NCBI GenBank assembly: GCA_007922195.1
Contig: ML682028.1
Coordinates: 16,769,053-16,833,052, forward strand
Reading direction: 5' to 3'
Length of the DNA stretch: 64,000 bases
From: Podocnemis expansa
Lineage: Eukaryota > Chordata > Testudines > Podocnemididae
Shown piece after piece: positions 49,086 through 58,600 of the stretch (positions within the stretch are counted from its first letter, which is position 1; each line of letters opens with the position of its first letter). The notes under the pieces are model-generated. The model ran no database searches. It had not been told where the DNA came from and saw nothing but the letters and a program-made list of their open reading frames with translations. Position numbers and translations under genes: made by a program.

Positions 49086-51410
49086 TGACTTCGGGCTCAC
49101 CACCACACCCATCTGCATTATATTGGTCCTTGATGCCTCTTCTGGCCCAGGCTCTGTCCCAAAGATTAAGTCCCTGGGCTTCAGGCTCTGGGCCTCGGCC
49201 TTGCAACGGCAGGTGCTGGCTCTTGGCTTGGCACCAACCCAGCCCATCATTGCTCGCTCCTGTAGCATCCTGTTAACAGTGTCTTCTCCACTCCTCTGTC
49301 ATCCCCTTTAAATTTATCCTTTCCTTGACTGCTGAGCATCTCTTAGATTTTACATTTCCTAATCTACCTCTCATTCATACTGATATGTGGATCACTTCTG
49401 GCATGTAAAAACAGCAACACTGGGTTGTTCAGAACCTGACTCACTATCTAAAGATTTCTTCAGCGTGCAAAAGTCCAAGTTCTCTTATCTCTGAGTGCAA
49501 TGGTGACTTGTTATCCTCGTGTTCCAGACAAGACATAACTCACTGTGAGCTATTCAGCTCTTCTCTTATTTTCTCTTTTTTCCACTGAGCCCACTATTAC
49601 ACACTTTCTGTTAGTGCTAGGATACCACCATGCCTAGAACTTGTCACAGATTGGGCACTATGAAACATGGTCCTAGTCTACACTCAACGCACTTTTCAGC
49701 GGCATTTGATGGGAGATACACAAGGCATGTAAAATCCCTTGAGTATCTCCTGTCACTTTACTCCTCCCTGTTCACACTGTGCTAAGTTGACCAGAAAGAC
49801 CATCCAGTCGATTTACCGCTAGTCTAGTTAGACGGCTGGAGTTACAACATTGAGCTGTAGATTGATTGAGTGTGTCTTGACAGACCACTCAATAGAACCT
49901 GGAAGAGCGCAATGATGGTGGCAAATTTGCCACCATCTGTACAGACAGATCCTTAACGTAGCCAGCTGCTTTAACACTGCCTTGGCCCACTTACATACCA
50001 CAATTTATTTTTGTACTAAGGGGAAAATGTATGGAATAATAAATTGTGTGCTTTAGCATTCAGTCAGCTATTTCCTTGAGAAGAGGGTTCTTGAAGAGAA
50101 TCCTCAGTAGGCCTTTACCTATGAATCAACATCTGTAAATAGCTTAAGGTCCCAGCTGCAAATCCCAGGGTATGTAGGGGAGGCAATTTTTCAACTCTTG
50201 CCTTTGCAGCACAGTAGGAACTTCAACTTCTGTGTCTGCCTTTGATTCAGAAAAAGGACAGAGGGAAGCAATATCACTTTACAAATACAAGAGACAGTTC
50301 CAAACCATGTTATATTTTCTACAATAATGGTTCTGAAAGACCCTTTCATCCAACCTTGTCAAATTAACCGTTATATATGCATTGCTGTTATGGGCTCTAC
50401 TTAAGTCAGTGTGGAAAAAACCATATATTTAAGGCAATTTAAATGCTATTATTCTTTTCCTTTCATCCCCAATGCTTTCATTTCCCATGTTACTGGCAGA
50501 GACTATGAACAGGTGCAGCTAAAATAAAGGCTTTCTCCTGTGCCCTGAAATTTCACCCTATGTTAGAATTAAATATATTTGAAGTTTGAAAACTTTTTAG
50601 CTAACTTAGTTTTATTTTACCACTAGTAATGTAATATTGCAGTAGTTCCCTTAGGCCCCACTTAAGAATAGAGGGTCATTGCACTGTGCACTGTATAAAT
50701 ACATGGACTCCTGGTTGTACAAACACTCAAACACATGTTTTTCTTTAGGCACATGAGGCGTTCCACTGCACCCGCCTATGAGAGCCAGAGTTGTGTGAAT
50801 CAATTTAGATGAAAATAACCTATCCGCACCACCCATAAAAGCTCCTCCCAGGGATGAAGTTGGAGGCTTTGTTTGTTTTTTGTCTGATCCCTCTGTAATT
50901 CCTGCCAGTCTCTATTCCTAAAAGGCAACGACTACGTCTGAATGTGCTTTGAGTTCATGGCAAAGTGAGGTGTAATTCTACTACACTAAACTGCTATGCA
51001 CTGAATGTCCTCATAGACTCAATTGCCATTCACAACTCTAGTGTTCTTTGATCTCCCTATGTGGAAAAAGGAGCAGGTCAGAGAACAGTAGGGAGCTTTT
51101 AATGATCAGGACCAAGGTCCAAATAGACACCTTAGTGTTCAGCCATTTACTGGGAGGTAGATATATAGCCCAGCTGTCCATGAACGAAGTGTTCATATCA
51201 ACAAGTGGTATGAGAAAGGCTGCTCTAATGTTCCAAAGGGATTGGAATTCATTTGCAAATTTGAGTGTGCTTTTTCAGGGCTAAAGGAGGACTTTGGATT
51301 TTTTTCTCATTACAACAGGTGATTTGAGCTCATCTGCCTCTATATGCTGTTCCCCACTGTTTGAATCTTAACAGCGGCTTTGATTTGCTGTTACAGTATG
51401 ACCAGATCCT
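49086..51410. other. no gene seen; possible unrecognised MITE around 49675-49990
   Basis: 'cctagtctacactcaacgc' near 49675 resembles a MITE end, and a 24-bp perfect palindrome lies at 49914-49937, but the opposite end was not found. The rest is unique. Confidence 0.35.
49914..49937. repeat. 24-bp perfect palindrome
   Basis: The half-site GATGGTGGCAAA is followed at once by its exact reverse complement. It lies in DNA with other small foldbacks (ATTGAGTG near 49865 and CACTCAAT near 49886). Confidence 0.9.
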
Positions 51411-51580
51411 ATGACTTACACTTTCCTGCATTTATTTTTCTCCCATTCTGTAAGTTCCCCCATCTTTCAAGCATCTGATGAAGTGAGATGAAAGATGAAA
51501 TCTTATGTGATAAATATATTTGTTAGTTTTCAAGTGCCACAGGACTCCTTCTTCGTTTTGCTGTTCTAATGGTATTTGCA
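51411..51580 (+). mobile_element. PLE LTR, left arm of an inverted pair
   Basis: Runs from 'atgacttacactttcctgc' through 'catctttcaagcatctgatg' to 'caagtgccacaggactcct'. CTGATGA at 51475-51481 is intact, but stem II is scrambled (AGTGAGATG...) before a GAAA at 51497-51500. The arm has its inverted partner at 51906-52098. Confidence 0.85.
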
Positions 51581-51905
51581 GCCTGTCTAGAAGAAGGAAA
51601 TGGTGACAGTCGGCCACAACCGCACAATGTCTTTAGATCTTTAACTTAGTTTGCAGACTCTAACGTCAGTTCAGATAGCTCCATTTTATGTGTAAACTTT
51701 TATCCTCAAAAGTCCCTTTTTGAAATTAGTTCTTCATCAACTGCAGTGCAAGAAACCTCCCCTGACACTGTCAGTCATGAGATCTGACAAAGCGGAACAG
51801 TACACGTGCAGTGAGTTTTCTAGGAAGAGGATGCAACTCCCAATGAAGTTAATAAAACAGCTCCTATTAACTTTTTGCCAATTGGATAGAGTGCTTAGCT
51901 GACAA

Positions 51906-52098
51906 ATTCCAAAGGGGTACCTGTGGCAGTCTAGTTCAGCAAAACAAACAAGAAATCTTGTGGCGCTTTTAAAGACTAACACATTTATTTATCATATGAT
52001 TTTTCATGGGATAAAATCCCACTTCATCAGATGCTTGAAGATGGGGATTTTACAGAATGGGAGGAAAATAAATGCAGGGAAGTGTAAGTCATATGATG
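51906..52098 (-). mobile_element. PLE LTR, right arm of an inverted pair
   Basis: Begins 'attccaaaggggtacctgtg' and ends with 'aagtgtaagtcatatgatg', mirroring the arm at 51411-51580. On the minus strand the core is CTGATGA (52030 to 52024), with a seven-pair stem II (GTGGGAT with ATCCCAT, one G-U) and GAAA; stem III is degenerate. The roughly 325 bases between the arms look like unique DNA and hold no PLE coding sequence. Confidence 0.85.
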
Positions 52099-52541
52099 AG
52101 TGTTTAGTGTGGTACTTAATGTAGAGCCTCTGTCTCATGCTTGGCATATGTTTTGTCATTCAAACCTTAGCTCATGAAGTCAATGTCAGAAACCCATGTT
52201 GATTAGGTTCAGTTCCACTGTTTGGGACAGAGTCTCCAGGCAAGCAACAGGCAGACGAAACAGAATTTTTTCATCCTGTTTTGTCTGTTGCAGCTCTTTT
52301 TTTTCCCCGATCTTGATATTTGCATACACATTTTTTCCCTTGCATTCATTTCAGCCATGACTTGAAAAGATTAAAGCCTGACATTAGTATTTAGATAAAA
52401 AGACCCCTTTCCAACAGTGCATCTTGTTCAGTGAGAATGGAAAAGAACATTGGATGATTGAAGTTATTTGAAATGACAGCATTAATACTTGGCAGTTATA
52501 CCATGTTGGCCTTTCAACCTGGGATCTCAGGGGCCAGATTA

Positions 52542-53165
52542 AGAACAGATTAAGAATTGTCATGCTGCATCAGAGCAATAGATCATCTAGTCCGGCCTCC
52601 TGTCTCCACCAGGAGACAGTACAAGAGCTTCAGGGGGTGTGTGGAGAACAGGGCAATTTTACAGAAATTCACAACTGTGCAGTTCTCCTGGTTTCCACAA
52701 GCATGGGCTGACACCTCTGACAATCCTGGCTAATAGCTATTTATGTATCCATCCTCCATGATTTTTTTTAGTTCTTTTTTTGAACCAGGCTATCCTTTTG
52801 GCCATTACAACATCACTTGGCAATGAGTTCCATAAGTTAATTGTGTGTTGTGTGAAAAAGCATTTCCTCTTGTTTATATTAAATCTGCTGCTTATTCATT
52901 CAATTGAGTAATTCCTGGTTGGGTGTTTTTTTTTTTTTTTTTGTATTGGGGGAATTGGTGGGAAATAAAACTTCTGTATTCAATTTCTTCACAGCATTCA
53001 TGATTTCATATATTTCTATCATATTCTTCTTTAAGTGTCTCTTTTCTAAGCTTAGCATCCCCAATCTTTTTATTTTCCGCTCATGTGAAAGCCATTCCAC
53101 AGCCTTGATCTTTGTTGCCCTTCTCTGAACCTTTTCCTGTTCAACTATCCTCTTTCTGAGGCAGA
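52542..53165 (-). mobile_element. CR1 LINE fragment, decayed
   Basis: 'agatcatctagtccggcctc', 'ctggctaatagctatttatg' and 'cacttggcaatgagttccat' follow the reverse order of the CR1 3' UTR. Above about 52910 the minus frame reads VQRRATKIKAVEWLSHERKI and KRLGMLSLEKRHLKKNMIEI, the CR1 ORF2 C-terminus. A T tract (52927-52942) interrupts it. Confidence 0.9.
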
Positions 53166-53469
53166 CACAGGCACTATCCTCACGCATGCTAACTACTACC
53201 TTACTCCATGATTGTTTCGTGTACTGTGGGCTGGGTAATAACATGAGAGGACTCCATGTTTCTAGAACTAAATTGTCTCTAGAACTATTGTGGACATGCT
53301 TCGACAGCATTCCTAACATAAGAACAACCCTTCTCCAACTTTTTCATTCCTGGAACCATTGCACCTCCCTCAAAGGTCCATGCTGGTTACTACAGCGAGT
53401 AAGCTCCAGTGGGGAAATTTGCAGAGTGAGGCAATGTTACTGAAGATAGCAGAATTTGGGCCAAAATGA

Positions 53470-53515
53470 TTCACAAATGTTAATTAATGAAGTTCACAAA
53501 TGTTAATTGATGAAT
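53470..53515. repeat. 23-bp tandem duplication
   Basis: Two adjacent copies of a unit beginning TTCACAAATGTTAATT, at 53470-53492 and 53493-53515, differing at two bases. A small local duplication. Confidence 0.9.
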
Positions 53516-53770
53516 TAAAAACATCCCTGTGAGGAAAACGTATTGGGTTGGATTCAGTTTGACAGGGGCACCTGCCTCTTGGTGTATTCACTCAAAAGGC
53601 AGGCTCACTGCAGTGCTGCTGTTGACCTCCCCATGGGATTTCTACTGTGGAAGGCAGGTTTAATTTCTGAATACAAGTCCTTGTGATGCAGAGCACTTAG
53701 GAGCTGAGCTGAATCCCAGCCTTCATTCCTGGACTGCTCTGGACTCAGGTACGGGCAGTGCTTCAGCACT

Positions 53771-53998
53771 GCTTTTGATGCGTACAGATTCCAGAGGGGT
53801 AGCTTTGTTAGTCTGTGCACAGTAAAAACAATGAGAATCCTTTGGCACCTTAAAGACTAGCAAATTTCTTTGAGCATAAACTTTCATGGTCTCCAACCCA
53901 CATCTGATGAAGTGGGTTGGAGGCCACAAAAGCTTATGCTCAGAGAAATTGTTTGTCTTTAAGGTGCCACAGGACTCTCGTTGTTTTTGATGGGTACA
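53771..53998. mobile_element. PLE LTR head-to-head palindrome
   Basis: A minus-oriented LTR tail (53771 to about 53902) meets a plus-oriented one (about 53903-53998) at their hammerhead-like cores. Arms around the centre match over at least 29 bp ('agcataaactttcatgg...' against 'gtgggttggaggccac...') with few differences, around the centre 'atctgatgaa' (53902-53911). CTGATGA is intact at 53904-53910 on the plus strand, while GAAA is AAAA (53927-53930). On the minus side GAAA is kept but the CTGANGA is displaced. Confidence 0.88.
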
Positions 53999-54133
53999 GA
54001 ATTGGCCAATTTTGGGGACTTATGAAATGCCTATCCTTCAGCTGCTAGGAAATGAGTTTCGGTCTAATTCTGTATTTCTTTGTTCACTCTCTGAGGTAAC
54101 TCTGATAGCCTGAAAGTAAGACTAGCTAATTAG

Positions 54134-54240
54134 AAAGGTGGGTGTAGCCATGTCGGTCCCAGGATATTAGACAAGGTATATGAGGTAATATCCTTTATTG
54201 AACAAATGCACCTGGTCTCTCTAGTTCGAAAGGCAGCAGC
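54134..54240 (-). mobile_element. second PLE-type LTR family, fragment
   Basis: 'aaaggtgggtgtagccatgt', 'cggtcccaggatattagac' and 'gaggtaatatcctttattga' follow a different dispersed repeat of sauropsids, which I remember as another Penelope-like LTR with a hammerhead-type core ('ctgaagaagagctc...gaaag'). Only the tail remains, up to 'tctctctagttcgaaagg'. Class assignment is from memory. Confidence 0.5.
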
Positions 54241-55171
54241 TTAAGAACAGTGGAAACAACCATTAATGAACATTTATTGCTATTAACCCCTTCCCTCTGT
54301 AACTAAAACTCCATGTGAGGAGACATTTTACTGTGTTCATTTTCATGTATTTAATATGTTTTTTTGGGGGGGGGAGGGAGTTTTTGTTTTCACCCTGCCT
54401 GCAAAAACAATGACAAATAATTCTCTGCTTCAATCTAGCTTAAACTGGGTTTTTTTTCTTTTTTATGGGGAAAATCACTTGAAAGTAGAACTCTCTCCTC
54501 TCAAGAAAGCTAGAGATAGGTGGTGATAGCCAGGTATATGCTCAAGGGAATGGACAACTCTTTCTCTGGAATAAGGCCCTTGGAAAGTCTCCTTTGGAAT
54601 GAAAGACAAAAAATGAACAAACCAAAAAACACAAGATAGCCCAATGAATAATGGACACAAAGATGATCTCTAGGCTGATGAGGTCACTAGATTTATTAAA
54701 CGGACTAAGATCAAATTCTGTTGTAGAGGAGCAATGCTGGATATGCATCTTGGCTGTGTGTTTGCTGCAGATAAACACATGAGCTGCTTCCATTGAAAAT
54801 AATATATTTTAATTGCAAAAGAACTTGGAGTCATTGAACAACATCTCTGTCAGCGTTATGCCTGCCCTCTTGATTTCTTCTCTGGACTGTTGTGTGGAAC
54901 ACCAACTGGCAGCCAATGCTTTGTCAAGTCAATGGGAGCCAAATGTCCAGGGTGGCTAAGACTCTTTCCCTATGATGTGAGCGAGCACTCATGGTGTGTA
55001 TGCTCTCTTGCTTAGGAATGGATCCCAACTCGCTTTACTGCACTTCTTTCCTTTTAAGCTCTGTGATACCTTTTAGAACCTCATGGTTCCCCAGTAAACA
55101 TCGTGGCAGCCTAAGGGAAGCAATGTGCTGGGCTTGAAGATGAAATGATTAGTTCTTAAAGGTGCTAAGAT

Positions 55172-55410
55172 AACACAGGAACATAAGAATGTCCATTCTA
55201 GGTCAGACCAGTGGTCCGTCTAGTACAATATCCTGTCTTCAGGCAGTGGCCAATCCAGGTGCTTCAGAAGGAATGAATAGAAGATGTAATCATCAGCTGA
55301 TACATTCCACTGGCCATTCCCAGCTTTTGGCAAACAGCAATCCCGCTAATAACCATCAATGGACCAATTCTCCGTGAACTTACCTAGTCCTTTTTTGATT
55401 CTGATGGTCA
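55172..55410 (-). mobile_element. CR1 LINE 3' fragment
   Basis: 'aggaacataagaatgtccat', 'ggtcagaccagtggtccgtc', 'atcctgtcttcaggcagtgg' and 'taataaccatcaatggacc' are the CR1 3' UTR in reverse, of the same subfamily as 36236-37412. Confidence 0.93.
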
Positions 55411-55751
55411 TCTTATTACCATCAACATAAACTAAATTTCACTGAACAAGTTTTGCTTTTTTCTCAACTCCCATCAAGGATCCCCTCTCTCTGTTATAGT
55501 CCCAAACTACATATCCTTCAGCCTTCATGGCCTAGGATGGAGACAGCCATTCTTCCAGCTGAGTGGGATCCTTTCAGAATCCATCTCTTTTTAATCACCT
55601 GCATTATTTGTTTTCATGCTCTGCTGCAAGAAAATCTACTATTCCCTAACAATGATGGGAACAGACTTGAACATGAATTCTAGCCTGTAGTCCTTTGCAT
55701 ATCAGCACCATCATTCTTGCTATCAACAATTGAATTTGAAGCCAAAAGCAT

Positions 55752-56385
55752 CATAAAATCATAGGGTTGGAAGGGCCTCATGGGGTTGTCTAGTCCAATC
55801 CCCTGCTAAAAGCAGGGCCACTCCTACTAAATCATCCCACCCAGGGTTTTGTCTAACCAGATCTTAAATCAAGGGTCTCAAACACTCAGCCCAGGGGCCG
55901 CATGCAGCCCCTAAAGCTTTTTCCTGCTGCCCGCAACAACACTACTGTTACTGATATTTGCAATATTGTTATATGGAAAGGGTTCAGTGGTGTGGCCCTC
56001 GGGCTAACGTACCAGTCCTCATGCAGCCCTCTACTAGTCCTCTTTCAGCCCTCGTTGTGATTTGAGTTTGAGACCTGTCTTAAATGTTTCCAGAGATGGA
56101 GCTTCCACCACCTCCCTAGGTAACTCTTTTCAATGCTTCATCACACTCCTAGTGAGACAGTTTTTCCTAATATCCAACCTCAACCTCCCCAGCTTCAACT
56201 TGAAACTATTGCTCCTTGTTCTGCCCTCTGTTATGACTGAGAACAGCCTAGTTTCCTCCTCTTTGGAGCATCCCTTCAAGCAGTTGAAGGTTACTATCAA
56301 ATCCCCCCTCAGTCTTCTCTTCTGCAGACTAAACAAACCTACTTCCTTCAGTCTCTCCTTGTAAGTCATGTGCCCCAATATAGAA
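55752..56385 (-). mobile_element. CR1 LINE 3' part, split by a hAT element
   Basis: Begins with the CR1 end in reverse ('cataaaatcatagggttgg', 'cctcatggggttgtctag'), breaks at 55869 and resumes at 56078 ('taaatgtttccagagatgg', 'caacctccccagcttcaac'), running into the ORF2 end ('gtctctccttgtaagtcatg'). Same subfamily as 47986-49085. The plus ORF at 56062-56364 is a shadow; the minus frame 56130-56378 carries the real C-terminal residues. Confidence 0.93.
55870..56077. mobile_element. 208-bp hAT element with perfect 8-bp duplication
   Basis: TCTTAAAT stands at 55862-55869 and 56078-56085. The ends are CAAGGGTCTCAAAC and, read inward from the right, CAGGTCTCAAAC. The interior includes 'ggggccgcatgcagcccc' and 'gtgtggccctcgggc', as in a known amniote hAT non-autonomous family with 'cccgcggcccg' motifs. 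Joining the two flanks once across the duplication restores continuous CR1 order, which confirms the boundaries. Confidence 0.95.
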
Positions 56386-58057
56386 ATATGTAGATGGTTT
56401 TAACAGTTGATTAAAGCCACATTTTTTCTTCTAAATGACTGTAAGGGTATGGTTTTTCCCTGCCTTTAGAATTAAAGCTTAATCAAGGTGCTTATTCCAC
56501 AGATACAAATAAAAATATGAGTGCTTGTTAAAGCAATAGCTAACCTCCAAATCAGCCCAGTCACTTTTATTACTAATGAAGCTTCTTTATATAATACAGC
56601 ATAAAGAAGGAAGAGGCCTAGGAAATTTGTAAATTGGTATTTGTATAAAAATAGACAGAAACTCACACAAGTCTTAATGAATCGTGAACCTATTAAAATT
56701 CATTATTAAATACATGCATGTCCTCAGTTATGTCTGTTTTGCATATGGTTGGAGGACTCATATCTGTAAAACTGGTCAAAGAGTGTCCATTGAGCACTCA
56801 CATTTGCTTCACATAATAACTCTTTCCAGCAGTCTGCTGCCCACCAGAACAGATGTCATCAGCCTAATTCATGTAGTCATGCTATTTAGACCTTGTACAA
56901 TTTTTCTCGGCTATGGTTATGTACAAGCTCTAAATATTTTCCTTTTGAAACGCAAATACCCTCCACCCCCCTTCACATGCACACCCACTCAAGAAGATCA
57001 CAGGAAAATAGTTAATTAGCACCATCTTTTTAGGGCAATCTCCATTTTACAAAAAGACAAGGAGCCTCTCAACCAGGCTTGCATTTTTATTTTCATATTG
57101 CCACTGATTCATAGAACCCTGACAAGCCGGGCGGTATTAATTTCCTTGATTGGCACCAAAAGTAAATTTACAGCTCACATTTCAGTTCCAGTCTGCTGTT
57201 GTGAATAAACCCTTTCATGCAGTGGATACAATTGTAAGAACTTGGTGGGCTGTGTTCACTTAATGAAGACTGTTCTTTTTGACACATCTTATACTTACAC
57301 TAAAAGGTCTTCCATTTGTTCTTAATTCTCCAGGGAGGCTGGAATTATGGATCAGATGGTCTGAAAAATATCCACTTTTTTTTTCTGAAGAAGAATATTT
57401 TTCTTCATTACAAAGAGAAGAGTCACTGCAGAAACTGTGGGCTTTCTTATGCTCCTGAGAGACTTCTGTGATGCATAATGGAACTACATTGTGGGCCACC
57501 GGACACTAAATGTGTTTACTTTGTGTTTTAGCTCAACATGAATTATGACCTTGGAATGCCTAAGGTCTCTGTTCTTGAATGTATGTAGGTATAACAAAAG
57601 GTTATAGCTTAAAATTAGATCATCAGATTGCAGTGAGGCTAAATACAAATCTGAGTAATGATGTGCAGCATTGTAGATTGTGTTGCAGTTGCAACCTGGA
57701 AGCTTGGTTGCACATGATTATAATATCTATGGAAACTTTGCTTTAAACTCTACTCTCACCCCTGTGCCCCAGCTCAGCAAGCTCATTCTTAAATACAGCA
57801 CATGCAGCTGTCAGCATAGCATGGCCCTGAAATGCATCCTGATGGAACCACACGCAGAATACATTCATTCTTGCATGCCAACATCTGCAGAATAATAGTA
57901 ATAAAAATAAGGCCACAAATGTTTCTGCTGCTACCCTGTGATCTGAGTTGTTCTGCAGGCCTGAGGCACAAAGATTCTATCTCCAACTTGAAAAGAGCTT
58001 GGTCAGTGGCCAACTTTATTTCCATTTGCCATTTATTAGTTATTGTTTGAATTACAG
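56386..58057. other. no gene seen
   Basis: AT-rich unique DNA with ORFs of up to 111 codons lacking any domain. Confidence 0.4.
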
Positions 58058-58600
58058 TCATGCCTGGAGGCCCCAAATGAGCTTGGGTCTCCATTGTTCT
58101 GGGTGCTGAATACTTCAAGCAAAGAGCAAGAGGTGGCCTTTCCCCTGAAGAGCTTACAATATAAATAAGCAAGCTCAGGGGCATCGCTGGCACCTGGCAC
58201 ATGGGGCATGTGCCCCGAATCCCAGCGCCAGTGCCCCAGATGTCTGGGGCAGCCCCTGCCTCTCCTGGCCCCGGCAGCACCTGCCACCCCCAGGCCGGTC
58301 CCCCACTGGGAATTCAGGCTGGGTCACCTCTCCCGGCCCAGGCCCCCGCACTGGCTGGGGATCTGGGGTCAGGCTGGTGGTAGCAGGAGCCCGAGGCTGG
58401 AGTGGAGCTGCAGGGGACAGGACCCATGGCCAGAGCAGCGACACTCCTGAGCAAGCTCAATGGACAAAGGTTGGAGGAAAAACATAGGCACAGAGAGCTA
58501 AAGCGAATGGTTCCAGATTATACAAGAGGCCATGCAAGGCATGGAAGCTGAGTCCCCTGAGCTCCAGTCCTATGACTAAGCCACTAGACCATAAGGTAAC
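58058..58600 (+). repeat. ancient amniote repeat split by a hAT element
   Basis: 'gcctggaggccccaaatgag', 'cattgttctgggtgctgaat', 'cccctgaagagcttacaat' and, after the hAT, 'caaaggttggaggaaaaac', 'ggcacagagagctaaag' and 'actaagccactagacc' follow the same old repeat as 7160-7334 but over a longer span. Confidence 0.65.
58176..58449. mobile_element. 274-bp GC-rich hAT element with perfect 8-bp duplication
   Basis: AGCAAGCT is found at 58168-58175 and 58450-58457. The ends are CAGGGGCATCGCTGGC and, read inward from the right, CAGGAGTGTCGCTGCTC. The interior is very GC-rich, rich in CCCGG and CCCAG words, and gives open frames on both strands (58175-58444, 58201-58450), which are artefacts. No transposase. 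Confidence 0.93.

Noticed and set aside
57789..58450. GC-rich ORFs of 163, 89 and 80 codons, possible exon or CpG island
   Set aside because: The GC-rich part is exactly the 274-bp hAT element bounded by AGCAAGCT duplications, so the frames are artefacts.
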